Of a stretch of DNA of 64,000 nt, positions 1 to 11,822 are shown in pieces. Made by a program: the position numbers and the translations under genes. The stretch spans positions 19,930,850 through 19,994,849 of the forward strand of contig NW_023600993.1 in NCBI RefSeq assembly GCF_014898055.3, given 5' to 3'. Within the stretch, counting starts at the first letter, position 1, and each line of letters starts with the position of its first letter. This DNA comes from Talpa occidentalis (lineage: Eukaryota > Chordata > Mammalia > Eulipotyphla > Talpidae). The notes beneath the pieces are model-generated. The model was not told the DNA's origin, ran no database searches, and saw nothing but the letters and a program-made list of their open reading frames with translations.

Positions 1-98
1 TGTTATAATTGCATTAGTCTTGCATTAAACCATCCTCCACCGCCTAACTTTTTCCAATTCAAAACTTAGTTTGACACTTCCTTGCTCTATCCTAGGTT

Positions 99-510
99 TG
101 TTACAGTGTAACACCAACGGGAAAAAGCACCCACATGCTTTAAAAAGCTGTGAACAAGACCCAAGGGAAGGCAAGACCCAAGGGCTTATTTACAAGGGAA
201 ATGAGCTAGGGGGAATCACAGAGACAGAGATTAATCAGTCAATCACCCCATCGGTCCTACCAGTAATGCTATCTGAGCAGGGACCTTGGGTGCATGCTGA
301 AGGTTGGCAAAACCAAGACCCCAGCAGGCCCACACATGTTTGGTTTTATACCAGGTTTAGCTGTTTAACTCTACCCTCAACTCCACCCTTTGAGAAGTCA
401 AGAGTCATGGCAGATCCACAGCGCCCGGGATCTCTTTGGCATGAAGGTAGAGGGGAGTCCATAACACATCAGTGGGTGGAGTTCATTCAGGACAAACTCT
501 TGTCCCAACA
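99..510 (-). mobile_element. Solo LTR, class I-like, 4-bp TSD
   Basis: The element runs from TGTTACAG to CCCAACA and is flanked by a perfect 4-bp duplication GGTT (95-98 and 511-514). Read on the minus strand it has a TATA-like GTATAAAACC followed by a TAAATAA polyadenylation-type signal, so that is its sense strand. A 4-bp duplication and TG...CA ends are usual for gammaretrovirus-like (class I) LTRs. It shares the stretch around the TATA box (ACGTGTTTGGTTTTTATACC type) with the LTR at 31992-32470, so the two are related subfamilies. No internal retroviral sequence is present. The apparent reading frame across it on the plus strand is accidental. Confidence 0.75.
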
Positions 511-514
511 GGTT

Positions 515-742
515 CATCATATATTTATGAGTTATTAATGGTTTTTGGACCAGGAGAAATAGGAATTTTCACTTGACTTGCTCATCTCCCTGGGAAGCTA
601 AGGGAGATCACATAGGTGTATATTCAAAAGAATCTTTGCAAAAGCAATGAGCACTTTGTTAAACAAGGTTCCTCTACTCCCAAAAGACCTCCAATTAAGA
701 AGATGGTGTTAAGCTCCATCCTCTTTCAAGCACACTCTCTCT

Positions 743-780
<38 letters not shown>

Positions 781-1015
781 CTTTCCACCTCATTTGAAGG
801 AATGTGTACCCTTTCGTTTATTCAGGAAACTCTACAGCCAAGATATGCAACAACTTTAAGCCCCTGCAGCGAAGGTCTTGGGGGTTGGTTGGTAGAAAGC
901 TTTCAATTTCCAACTCCTTAAGTGATTGCCTTGATGTTGTTTGGGAGAAGGTTTTGTGAAATGGGGGCAATGTGAAATATAACAGACCACGCAAGGCCTA
1001 ACCTTGAGCTATCTC
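515..1015. other. Non-coding stretch with (AC)n microsatellite
   Basis: Unique-looking sequence. A pure (AC) dinucleotide run occupies 745-779 (about 17 units). I see no gene or recognised repeat in the rest. Confidence 0.6.
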
Positions 1016-1019
1016 TAGA

Positions 1020-1450
1020 AGGAGACTAGAACAGGTAGGATTCAGAGAATGGGGTTACCTCTGAGAAAAGTTTCACTGGATCTCCCCTTTCCAGAACCAC
1101 ATGGAGAGTTTCCCAAGGGGGCATTTTTATTATATATGTAAAAAAAAAGGAATAGAAAGAAAATGACTTGCTCAGACACCAACAGGCAGAAAGAGCTGCA
1201 TCTGAAAGGGACAGGTTGTTAAGAGATGCCTGTGTAGACACAGGCGGGCAGTCTTGGGTCAAGACCTATTGCTGCTGCTTTGCAAATGGAAAAGGTTTGT
1301 GAAAAGAAACACCTGCATAGACACAGGCAGGCAGCAGAGCTGCATTTGGAAGTGGTAGGTTTAAGAAAAAGAAGGCTGCATAGACACAGGCCGACAGTCT
1401 TTGGAGAAGAGCTGCATTTTGCCCTGCAGAAATTGCACAGATAGAGTGTT
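1020..1450 (-). repeat. Older LTR-like repeat with internal tandem units
   Basis: Diverged units containing TAGACACAGGC and AGAGCTGCATTT recur at about 1165-1250, 1230-1290, 1305-1375 and 1375-1440. The minus strand of 1283-1350 matches 44350-44425 over about 65 bp (TTTGCAAA, GGAAAAGGTTTGTGAAAAG, AGAGCTGCATTT), so this is an interspersed family. In its sense orientation a run with AATAAAAATG follows the units, and the 44-kb copy has AATAAACC in the same relative place. That suggests the 3' part of an LTR. I cannot name the family. Confidence 0.5.
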
Positions 1451-3097
1451 CTTCTTTTGGGGAGGGGTTCGTTCCTTTGTGGAATTGTTTATCACTTCTA
1501 GGGTGTGACTAGGTTGATTCCTAAGGACGGTGATTCTGTAAAATGACCCTCAATCTCCATATCCCCACTTCTGGTCTGTGCCTCCGGATATTTCCCATAG
1601 CATTCTGGGACTTGCTATAGCAATTGGGGCCTACGAATTTTTCATTTCCATAGTTGGTTTAATGACTATGTTAATCATCAGTCTCCACCCTAAATTTTCT
1701 ACTCTTGGCCTCCAACAGCTTCACTTCAGGAAATGTTCTTGCACAGACCCCTTGTCCAATAGGCCCAGAGCACCCTTGCTCCAGGACTGACAGATAAGGG
1801 GCTATGAACACTGGGATTCTTGGCCCAGCTCAGGGCAACTTCCCAGCATACCTTTCTAGCTCCAGAGCTCCCCAGAATGACTGAAGGCTGCCACTGGGCC
1901 TGCCTCACAGTTCAGCTTCCTCATCAGTTCCTTCCTTCTCTCCCTTCAGTCTTGATTCCTAAAACACTTTGTGATAAATATCCTGCCCATTAAACCCTCT
2001 TAGGCTCTGCTTCCCAGGAGATGCAACCTGCAATGGAATTGTTATAAAAACCAAACCCAATGTATGTGAAATTTCCGCAGAACCTATGAACAAGTAACCC
2101 AGAGAGAGGTACAAAAAATGATGACCACATATTGTGCACAGTGTTAAGCATTTGAATAAATAGTATTCTCATAATAATTGCAAGATAGATATTTTCTCCT
2201 TTATTTTAAGGTTAGCAGAAAAAGCTCAGAAAGGTCAGTTTGGTTTTTTTTTGCCCAAGGCCTGACAGTGACTCATATTAGGGCCTGATGTCTCTGCAGT
2301 TGCCCTTCATCCTGCTGCCTCATAACCTTCCACATTCTTATCTTCATTAAGACAGCTTCTTGGTTGCAAACCATCCATGGATTAGAAAGCTACAACTTTA
2401 AGAAATAAATATAAGCTAGAATAGAAAAGTGCTTTCAGGTGGGTAGAATGTATTTGGAACAATGAGTGAAAAGTTCAAACCTCCTCCCCAGCAGTTCCAG
2501 GATGTGCTCCCTGCCGAGAACAGAGAAAGGTTGTCAGGTCTATTAACCTCAGCAAATGTAAATGGGAACCTAGATGCGCTCATCTAAAATAAAATCCTAC
2601 CCAACAGATGGCCAGGTTTAACAAGTTCTGGTTTGGAGACTAGAGCTTCCAAACAGCTCATCTATACAAGAGCAGAATCAAATAGAAGCCAAAAAAGTCA
2701 GCCAACCCAATTTTCCAGAACTAAAATATTGGTCCTACCAATGACTGGCAGCTAAGAGTGGGACCTCACTCCAAAGCCAGTATCCATGTGCAGAGCAGAT
2801 AGTTTTAATATCTGATCAAAGGAGATCTGGCTTGGTGACCAGGAGGTAGTCTAATGTGGGTAAGCCTTACGGGAAGAAATAACTCACCCATTTGAACAAG
2901 ATTTATTTGGGCAACCATCATTTGCCAAGCCCTGATTATATGGCTGGAGGTATCAGATGCCAAGATGTAGTGCTTGCCATTAATGAGGTCCCAGGCCAGT
3001 GATGATAGTCAAGTAAGAGGGCAATTTTGAATCACATGATTAAAATGGGAGCTGGGGGTAAACAATGGGTGCAGAGAGAATATAGAGGACATTTCCT
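1451..3097. other. Non-coding sequence, MIR-like remnant
   Basis: No coding region recognised. About 2150-2275 (AAGATAGATATT..., GCCCAAGGCCTGACAGTGACTCA) resembles a decayed minus-oriented MIR. The rest shows nothing I can classify. Confidence 0.4.
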
Positions 3098-3108
3098 AAA
3101 CAGCTTTT

Positions 3109-3388
3109 CTTCTTTTTTTTTAAAGATTTATTTATTTATGCATAGAAGAGCTGGGGTACAGGCCAGAGATGTTGCGGGGGGTGAGAGGATTCACCAGAGA
3201 CAGAGTGGGGAACAGAACAGGCAGACTGAGAGAAATACACTGCTGAGGGGAGCAGCGGGCAAGACAGGAGAGGTCTGCTGTGCCATATGGGTAGCTCCCT
3301 GGCCTGCTAGGGATTGAACTCATGTTGCAGAGGCTTCAGATTGCTTCATAGTGCAGTGCTTAACCCCTTGCACCACCAGGAAGGCCCC
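3109..3388 (-). mobile_element. tRNA-derived SINE, type A
   Basis: Reference description for the family. Read in sense orientation, it has a tRNA-like head (GGCCTCCCTGGTGG..., box-B-like GGTTCGATCC). A unique body follows, with CAGCAGACCTCTCCTG, CCCCTCAGCAGTGTA and TCTCTGGTGAATCC. It ends in AATAAATAAATC plus an A-rich tail. Type A copies have GAGCTACCCACATGG in the body and a TGCATAAATAAATAAATC tail. This copy is flanked by the duplication AAACAGCTTTT (3098-3108 and 3389-3399), so it moved by target-primed reverse transcription. Short open frames inside these SINEs are not genes. Confidence 0.9.
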
Positions 3389-3399
3389 AAAACAGCTTT

Positions 3400-4118
3400 T
3401 TCTAAGTCAAGTCCTGCTTCCTGGAGATGCTGAGAGATTGAGGCTTGAATGATGAACAGAAGTTAATCAGGAAATGTATGGAAGGGAAGAAGGAGATCTC
3501 ATTATTAGCAAGTGTTTGACAAGGGCTAAAAAATAAGATGGCATATCTGGCACAGTCTGGGTTTGTTTGGCACAAAATTTTTACATGTTGTTTCAAGAAT
3601 GTGTTACTTTATATACTTTATGGAGCATGACAACATTAGTTAACACTCATTCATCAGATATTTACTGAGGTTCTATTGAGCAGACATCTGGTTGTCATGA
3701 CGATGCCGCAGAGCTATGGCATTAGAGTGACGGGACATTTGGGTCATGATGAATGAAAAGGAGCCCAATATATTAAGATGATGATGGGAAGGACCCTTCA
3801 AGGAGAAAGGATGGTGTGCGCAGAAGAATTAAAGTCAGAAGGAAAAAGAAAAATATCAGATGTTTCATTTACAGGAGGAATATAGGGGAACCTAATAAGA
3901 CATCAGTGTAAAAAAATAATAACACTACAAAACAAAAATAGACAATTATAAATCAGAAACATCCTCATCCTGCAGGGGAGGAGGAGCAGGGAGAGGGATC
4001 AGAGGGAGGGAGGGAGGAGCACAGGGGACTGTGGTGATGGAGCACGGGGGCATTGGTGAAGGAAACTCTATGGGACTACACCTGAGGGGGTGGGGGGAAG
4101 CTAATATTGTTTAAAAGT
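3400..4118. other. Non-coding, no recognised feature
   Basis: AT-rich sequence with a G/A-rich patch (about 3975-4030, GGGAGGGAGGGAGG). Nothing classifiable seen. Confidence 0.5.
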
Positions 4119-4391
4119 GGGGCCTCCCTGGTGGCGCAAGGTGTTAAGGCGCAAGGTGTTAACCTATGAGGCTATCCGCAGCCACTGAGCACGAGTTCGA
4201 TCTCCGGCCCGCCAAGGAGCAACTCACATGGCACAGCAGACCTCTCCCGACATGCCCACTGCTCCCCTCAACAGTGTGTTTCAGTCAATCTGCCTGTTCT
4301 GTTCCCCACTCTGTCTCTGGTGAATCCTCTCACCCCCACACCTCTGGCCTGTACCCCTGTATGCATAAATAAATAAATCTTTTTTAAAAAA
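4119..4391 (+). mobile_element. SINE, type A, duplicated head
   Basis: Full-length SINE ending in AAATAAATAAATCTTTTTTAAAAAAA. Its head contains a 15-bp direct duplication, GGCGCAAGGTGTTAA twice in a row (about 4133-4162), inside the tRNA-like part. This would alter the internal polymerase III promoter spacing. Confidence 0.85.
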
Positions 4392-4689
4392 ATGAACAAT
4401 AATGTAAAAAATAAATAATAATAATAAAATAATAAAATAAAGAGTTAATGTAAAAAAAAGAATTAAAGAAAAACACAAGGGACGGTGTAGTTCAAGATGA
4501 TAGAGCACAGGAGTTAAGAGTTAGAATCTGTCCCAAAGTGTTTATTTTACCTCTCAGTCTGTGGAATCAGCCCTGTCTTGGTTGCTATCCTGGCAGGTGA
4601 ATAAATCCCCTTAATAATTAGGTATTGATCTATACTGATGCAAAAAATAGCTATTTCCACAATAAAAAATCAAACATACATACATAAGT

Positions 4690-4730
<41 letters not shown>

Positions 4731-6334
4731 CAATTGAAATTGAAGTATCCTGGAAATCAGTCTCAAGCTTTTAATTTTTGTAAATGATTCTGGTAATTTT
4801 CCAAAGAGAATCTTAATGATTTTCACCTATTCTAATTGTATATTTAGCATACTGGCAGAAAACACTGAGGCTGACTTGAATCAAATGACATTTTATAATA
4901 ATTAGCCATTTAGGAATTCTCACATGGTGAGACTGAAAGGAATGTCTGTCCTTGCACTACCTTCCCTGGTGCCCCGCAGCCAGCGGCATCATCTGGAGCA
5001 GGCAGAACGTTAGCCACACCAGAGAGTTTTGCAGAACCTCAACACAGGCCACTCTTCGTGGAGGAGGTGGGAAGAAGATCTGGAAGCAGGGGATTATATG
5101 CCCAGTCCTGAACACGGTCAGGGAGTCCCCCACTATGTGATTCTTGATTCTTCTCTCTACCTCCTCTCTCTCTTCATCTGCACACTGTCACTATATGCTA
5201 TTCTATTTGTTCAAAGACAATCACTAAATCTAGCCCTCAAGAAAGGGGAATTAGTCTCCACTTCTTGAAAGGAAGAGAACCAAAGAGTGGTATGCCCCTT
5301 GTATGAATGAGTGAGCCACCTTGTTAATCAACTCATCAAATGTGCTTATATTTTTAGGTACTTTTTGTGAGACAGGTATTGGACTTTTTCATCATCTACA
5401 GAATCTAATAAATTGCACATTGTCACATATTAACTAGACTTCAAAAGACTGTGTTATAAAATGTGCTATAAAATATAATTTCACTGCAAGGTCAATCACC
5501 TCAGTATATATGTTCTAGAATATGTAGTAGGACTGATATTTAGGTAATCAGATGACAAATAATGTCACCTAATCAGATATCTGCCATTCCTCTATTAGAT
5601 GCTGATGACGTATACAGTTGACCTGAAGCAACAAAGTTTTTTAACCTGATACTGATGAGGCCCAAGTGGTGCTGAGGAACCCTAAGTTTCTTGACTTCCA
5701 TGCAGAAAAGAATTCATGCAGGAGTCAGAGTAGGTGAGTTAGAAAATAAATTTTATTGTAGGGGAAGTACATGTTCGAGAGTGAGTGTGGACAGATTCCA
5801 AGGAGAATCTCTTCTGGGGTCAAGGCTGCTGATGTAAATACTTGCTTAGTTTTGAGGGGGCAAACAGATGAGATCCTGAATGGGTTTTGACAACTTGTGC
5901 TTAACAAAAGGGGCAGAAATTTATTGTAGAGGTAATAAGATTTGGCCAATATGCTTAACAAAAACCACTAGATCCTAACATTCTGTTAGTTGGATAAAAT
6001 AGGAGATTGGTGGCTGGGACTTCAAGCTCATTCCCTGGAGCACTGGCAGGGTCAAGAGCTATTTTGTATACCCCGGGGGAGTTTCAAAGTCTTCTGAAAG
6101 ACCAAGGTAAAAAGGACACCAGCTCAAAGTGAAGGCTTTATCTATCTCAGGCCCTTTATTTTCTTGCTGTTCATCACCAAGACTGATATATGTTTGCTTT
6201 AAAGTTTGAGTCATTTATTTGCTAAAGCTCCTTTAGTTGTCTACATTTTGGTGTTCAAGATCCCCATCAAGCAAGAGCACAGTTAAAAGTCATAAGTAGG
6301 ACAATGTCCTTGGATAAGCCCAAAGACTTCTTTA
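4392..6334. other. Non-coding with (TG)n microsatellite
   Basis: AT-rich sequence. A (TG) run with minor interruptions occupies about 4689-4728. No gene, RNA or family-level repeat recognised elsewhere. Confidence 0.5.
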
Positions 6335-6444
6335 TTTCATTTTTTTTTTTTTGTGGGACCCTCGCCGGTGGCCCCAGGGAATGAACCAGCGCTGCAAAGG
6401 CTGCAGCCCAGTGCTCAACCGCTGCGTCACCAGGGGAAGCCCCA
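6335..6444 (-). mobile_element. Half-length SINE: tRNA-like head plus poly(A) only
   Basis: Minus-strand copy holding only the tRNA-like head (CACCGGCGAGGGTCCC at its end, type B). It is joined directly to poly(A), read as T(14) on the plus strand; the body with CAGCAGACCTCTCC is absent. It is flanked by a perfect 13-bp duplication AAAGACTTCTTTA (6322-6334 and 6445-6457). It therefore integrated in this short form rather than being truncated later. Confidence 0.8.
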
Positions 6445-6472
6445 AAAGACTTCTTTAAATAAGAGATGACCC

Positions 6473-6747
6473 AGGGCCTCCCTGGTGACACAAGGGGTTA
6501 ACTCTCAGCATTATGAAGTTAGCCACAGCCACAGCACAAATCACATCCCCAGTCAGCCTGGGAGCTGACCCGATGGTGCAGCAGACCTCTCCTGTCTTGC
6601 CTGCTGCTCCCCTCAGCAGTGTGTTTCTGTAGATCTGCCAGTTCTGCTCCCCACTCAGTCTCTGGTGAATCCTCTCACCCCTTACACCTCTGGCCTGTAC
6701 CCCAGTTCTTGTATGCATAAATAAATAAATATTTTTTTTTAAAAAAA
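6473..6747 (+). mobile_element. SINE, type A
   Basis: Head CCTCCCTGGTGACACAAGG, body CAGCAGACCTCTCCTGTC, and tail TGCATAAATAAATAAATA with A-rich end. It lies only about 16 bp beyond the duplication that flanks the half-length SINE. Confidence 0.85.
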
Positions 6748-7019
6748 GAGAGAAAAGAAAGAAGCATATGCTTATTAACTTCTAAAAGGCAAAAAAGAAA
6801 GGTGCAACAGCTGCCAGAGAGCATGTACATCTCTGAAAACCACTACACTGTAGATACTTTTCTCCAAAGCACAAATAAAATATAGGAAGACATTCTGTCT
6901 CCTTTTCTGAAAGGAAATCAATAACCCCAAACATTGCGAAACTGAGAGTGTTTGAGTGTCTTTTATCAAGTAGGTATGTAATGCCATGTTTATCAATCCC
7001 TTACAGCTGAATAGTCCTT
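6748..7019. other. Non-coding, nothing recognised
   Basis: A/T-rich sequence with no supported feature. Confidence 0.4.
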
Positions 7020-7200
7020 TATACTTTAGCAAGTGCTTTTATGCACATTTTATTCTTAATTCTCATGATCATTGAGTAAAGGCTCATAATTATTCTTTGA
7101 CATATATGAAAATTGAATTTCAGAGAGGTTTAGTGATCTACCAAGATTCATCAGCTATTTGTTAGCAAACTTAAGCTGTGTCTTTTAATCTCAAATTATA
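7020..7200 (-). repeat. MIR fragment
   Basis: Decayed minus-oriented MIR. The segment CATTTTATTCTTAATTCTCATGA and the later CAGAGAGGTTTAGTGATCTACC...CAGCTATTTGTTAGCAAACTTAAGC follow the order of the MIR consensus (octamer region, then the TTACTAGCTG region reversed). Confidence 0.5.
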
Positions 7201-8280
7201 TATTATTTCAATTATTTTAGTCAGTATTTTAATATAAAAATTTATTGTGGGTTCATTATATTTACTATGCCACTTGGGCTAGTATCTATTTAGGAAAATT
7301 TCCCTTGATGTGTCTGTAGTGACAATAATATTTATCAAATCTGAGTCCTAGAGCACATGGAATGAGCTATTTCATCTCCATGGTAATGTCTGCATACACA
7401 TGCATAGGCTCTGAAATTGTGTGATATTGAAAACAAGGAAACCTACAGTAATCCAAATAATAAGGATGGGATTAACGGCTTGTTATAAATTCCAATCATT
7501 AATCATCTTGATTCATTTCTCTTTTCTTTCTTTAGGTATATTTTATTAATTTTCCACTGTTAGTATTAACAAGGTCATTTACTGACTCTTTTTTCTTAAG
7601 TAATAAATATGATTATAGTTGTAAATTTTCCTCTGAGTACAAATTCACTGAGTGCTATAAGTCTGATATATAGTGTTCCTTACTGTCATTTTCTGCTGAT
7701 GTATTATCATTTTCTCTTTGACCCAAAAATATTTAGGAAGAGGTTTTTAGTTTCCAAGTAGTTCAGCTTCTGTTTTATGTTTGTTTTTGTATTTCAGTGT
7801 TACCTGTGTGAATGTATAAAATAAATGGTTACTCTCATTATTGATTGTACTTTTAATCACTTTCATTTAATGCCACCTCATCTTAGATCCATTTTTTCTA
7901 ATATCTAAGTTGCAAGTCTATTTTTCTTTAATTAACATTTGTGGCAAATTTTAGTTCATGCTTTAATTTTTAACCTATTGATATTATCATTTTCCTCATG
8001 TATATCTTCTAAACATCATAAATATCTTTTTTATTTAATCTAGATGTTTTCCTCTTAGTAGTTGAATTTGTATCATTAGGTAAATTGTCAAAATAAATAT
8101 GACTGACCTTCTGATTACAGCTTTGTGTAGTCTTATAAAATATACATTTTCTTCTTCTGGTTACCTTAGAAAATTTAAATAGTATGCTTAATTAAATTTT
8201 CTCGGTGGAAATTAATTGCTTTGACATTAACATTAACACTAACATTGGAAGCAACCTCAAAAATCATTAAGCTCTATCTC
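7201..8280. other. Very AT-rich non-coding sequence
   Basis: Long T/A-rich stretch without recognisable genes. Some of it may be heavily decayed minus-strand L1, but I cannot demonstrate that by eye. Confidence 0.4.
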
Positions 8281-8540
8281 CCCTAAAAACAAATTGTAGA
8301 AAGACAAAGTTAGCGATTTACATTAGCTAATTTCAAGACTTAATTTAAAGCTAAAGTAATCAATAGTAATAGTGTGTGGTATTGGCATGATAATAGACAT
8401 ACAGATCAATGAAATAGAAGATAATCCAGAAATCAACATCTGTGTGAGTGTGGTCAACTTATTTCAACTGAAACGTACCAAGATATAATTCAACGGAGAA
8501 AAAACTATAGAATTGCCCTGTGTTGACATACTGCATATAT
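8281..8540 (+). repeat. L1 ORF2 fragment, old
   Basis: GTAGTAATAGTGTGTGGTATTGGC..., ACAGATCAATGAAATAGAA and CCAGAAATCAACATC are the hallmark order of the L1 ORF2 3' part (TGGTACTGGC...ACAGACCAATGGAA...CCAGAAATAAACCC). It is strongly diverged and has no open frame. Confidence 0.65.
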
Positions 8541-8554
8541 TATTTGTCTGCAAA

Positions 8555-8675
8555 GTAAGGATGAATTAGTCTCATTTAAGGACTAGGAGGGTAGAAGGAT
8601 TAAATGACTTGCCCACAGTCATAAAACTGGTAAATATAGGAACTGTGATTCAAAGCCAAGTCGTGCTGCTCAAAT
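8555..8675 (-). repeat. MIR fragment
   Basis: GATTAAATGACTTGCCCACAGTCATAAAACTGGTAAA...TGTGATTCAAAGCCAAG follows the reversed MIR consensus (ACTTGCCCAAGGTCACACAGCTAGTAA, then GATTCGAACCCA). Confidence 0.65.
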
Positions 8676-9535
8676 CTCTGCTTCCTTTATTTCAGGCAAA
8701 AAAATTTCTTCTCTTTATTATGGGGAGATTTTCTTTTGCATTCTGTATTGTCTGTCCCAACCACACAGATTTATTTAAACTATGTGTAATATTATTGAAA
8801 ATTTTGAAATTAAAAAAAGAGCTTTTTACCATCTGCATGATGAAGGCGATGAGGAACTACAATCCTGTTGATCCAGAAGTAGAAAAACTTACCCTTGATG
8901 AATAGGCATCATGGCTGTTACCATTTTAGTAAGTATAAAAATAGCCTCTTTTTGAGTAATGAAGTTATAGTGACAGCAATGTGTTTGGTGAATCTGCTTT
9001 TAACTCTGTCACATTCCTTGAAATCATGCCAATGAAATTATTCATTAGGTTTGATATGGTTATCCTCAAATGTAAGTTCCCTAGAGAATAAAACAGACCA
9101 CCAGCAATTAAGATTTGTATCAGTATGTTATATTATATTGCTCTTCTTCTAATACCTAGTGTAGGTTAGTCTCGGAGGGTAATGGCTATTTTGAAGCAGA
9201 ATGACAGGGTTAATTTGAGATAAATGACACATTAAGGAGATACAGGAAGCAAGTAGAACAGTGATGGGCAGCTGAGGGGCCCTGTAGGCCATGTGCATTT
9301 GCAGGACTTGGGAATATCACAGACACACAAAACCAGATGCTGTGTGGCCTGTGCTGACACATGAAATGCAAAACCAGTGAACCCACAGCTAGCAAATGAA
9401 AGAGTAGTTATTCTCAGACATTTTCTACACTGCTTGAAAATGTGGACTAAGTTGATATACAGTCTATTGACATATAACTTAATTGAAAAATTAGCTTCTT
9501 ACCACTTTTTTCATCTTTTTGAGGGTTGCATAAGA
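8676..9535. other. Non-coding, nothing recognised
   Basis: No repeat family or gene I can name. A short open frame near 8609-8905 has no recognisable protein signature. Confidence 0.4.
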
Positions 9536-10215
9536 TGTTCTATTTAGGAAAGATCTAGAAATTATGTGTTGAGAGCCCTATTTATATTTCATATAAAAGG
9601 AATCACAGTATGTCCTTATGTGAGTCTTACCTCATTTGCTCAGTAGGTTGTTACAGTCATTCATACTATTGCACACATCAGTTTTTTGGTTTGTTTGTTT
9701 GTTTTTTTTGCCAACTATTTTGTCCATCCATATGCCAGGGAAGAACATCAGGATTGTTTTCAGTTTTGGGCTCTTTTTGAATAAAGCGCTTCTGAATGTT
9801 CTTTTGCAAATCTTTTTTGTAGATACGTGTTTTAATTTCTCCTAAGTAAATCAATAAGAGTGGCATTTATAAGCCACTTATAAGCTTTGTAAGAAACTGC
9901 CAAACTCTTCCAAAGTGTATATACTGCTTTATGCTGCTGCCAGAAATATAAAAGCATTTCAGTTGCTCCACATTTTAGATAACATTTGGTGTTGTCTTTT
10001 TTTTTTTTTTTTTTTGGTTCAAATGTACCATTCTCATGGATTTGAAATTACATCTTAATGTAATGATTTGCATTTCCTTGATGACTAATGATGTTGAGCT
10101 TCTCTCGCATTTATTTGTTTATTTTATACCTTCTTTCATGAAGTGTCTGTGAAATCTTTCCCCCATTTCATTAAGCCTATTTTTTGTCTATTATTTTACT
10201 ATTGAATAATAAGAC
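9536..10215 (-). repeat. Old L1 3' region (L1M type)
   Basis: The landmarks run in the order seen in antisense old L1 3' regions: GTATATACTGCTTTATGCTGCTGCCAG, then TTGCATTTCCTTGATGACTAATGATGTTGAGC, then GAAATCTTTCCCCCATTTC. T-rich interruptions near 9690-9710 and 9998-10015 are simple sequence. It is decayed and non-functional. Confidence 0.6.
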
Positions 10216-11675
10216 ATTGAATGTACATTGGAAATTAAAAGGAAAAAATACCTGGTTATAAGCAATGTTAATTTTTTTAAGTTTTGCACAGATGAAAATT
10301 TGTTAGGAATTTGTTTTCTGGGTACAAAAAATTATCTGTGCTTTAATTTTCTTCTTTTTACATGCTTATTCTTCCAGTGTAAATAAAGCCCATACCTCCT
10401 AAACGACTCACATAGTTGTCAAGTTAACTCGCATAGTTATGGTAATTAAAAATAGAGAGTTCTCTTGAAAAGAAAAGATGCTTATGAACACATACTCACC
10501 AGCAATCTGGTGACTTTAATATCAAGTTTACAGAAAAGACCAAATAGTATTATGATCTATCACTGCCTGTAGTAACCCTGATACCCATTTGTAGTGTGAG
10601 TTTGGATTGGCCTGATGTGATCTCCACTGGGACAGGATGATGTGATAGCAAACACTTTCCACTTGAAATTTCCACTTGAAAGGCTATACATTGAAGAAAG
10701 AGAGATGTCCTTAAGTGCCCAGGAATATTGGGATCATAAAACTTTGGCTCTGAGCTAATATTAAGTTCTGGAGACCCAGGCCAGAACACGATGACCCACC
10801 ATTCAGAAAGAGAGTATATGAGGATCATGTCATAGATGGAATTTGACCTAAATTTGTCTTTCAGTGGAATCACAAATTCAACTTGATTATTTCCAATTTC
10901 TTGAATATATAATTGAACAGATGTCCTCAGAAATGTCAGACCCATTAATTTCCTAGCATGTCAACTGAGGATTCTTATATTGAAAGAGCCCATCTCTTCT
11001 CCACCAAAATTGCAAACCAGCAGCAATAGCACATACATGGAGAACTTACTGACTCTTGGTTTCAGCTATGATAGTAAGGAGTTTAGCACACACACACGCA
11101 GGGCTTCCTAATTCTCAGAGCACAGAGAGGGCCATCATATTCTGGTGCTGCAGGGTGCTTCCTGAGCATGTGGAGATGCGCCCTGCCCCCTGGGGCTCAG
11201 CTCTGTGTTATTGGCTAAGTCAATCCTGGAGATGTGATCTTTCAGTGCCAAAAAATTTGTCAACAATAAATTCCGTATTATATCACTGCCTTCTTAAAAT
11301 GCTGGAGTAGTTTCTGTTATATTCAACTGAGCAATGATTCATATAAGGGGCCTGGGAAGGACCCATAAATAATTGACTAAGGCTTCATGATACATATTAA
11401 ATATTTAAGAATATTGTCTACTTTTCCACAACAATGTGGTCTTACCACTTTTTTAATAGTATTTTTTTATCTAAAGTTTTATCTCTTTGAAAGAAACATT
11501 ATAGAACTATCCACCATGAAGAACACTGTGCAAACATGATGCTAATTGGCATCTGCAATTGACCTGCTTTAGTGTGCGGGCAGGGTCATGGTGTGGACTG
11601 TGGAAAATCACAATGAAACACTGAGAGGAGACGCTATGACAGGAGAGGATAAGGGCAGCAAAGGAGGAAGAGGCC
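10216..11675. other. Non-coding; one isolated 131-codon frame
   Basis: No repeat recognised. The minus strand carries an open frame of 131 codons at 10550-10945, the longest in the window outside LTR-derived DNA. It has no signal peptide, conserved motif or known family that I can identify. It is not flanked by clear splice sites that I would defend, so I do not call it a gene. Confidence 0.35.
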
Positions 11676-11679
11676 AAAC

Positions 11680-11822
11680 ACCATTAACATAGTGTCACCG
11701 AGACGCCACACACAGCACAGTCACTTCACAGTCACTCTGCGTATCAAAACATCACACCGTACAACCTAAATACATATAATTTGTATTTATCAATCATACC
11801 TTAACAAAATTTAAAATATATA
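11680..11822 (+). repeat. L1 3' end fragment
   Basis: TATCAAAACATCACACCGTACAACCTAAATACATATAATTTGTATTTATCAATCATACCTTAAC-type order (quoted here only as landmarks ATCACACCGTACAACC and TATCAATCATACC) is the usual end of an L1 3' untranslated region. Confidence 0.6.

Noticed and set aside
3975..4030. G-rich GGGAGGGAGGGAGG patch as a promoter or quadruplex
   Set aside because: Short, with no CpG cluster, transcript signal or gene nearby.
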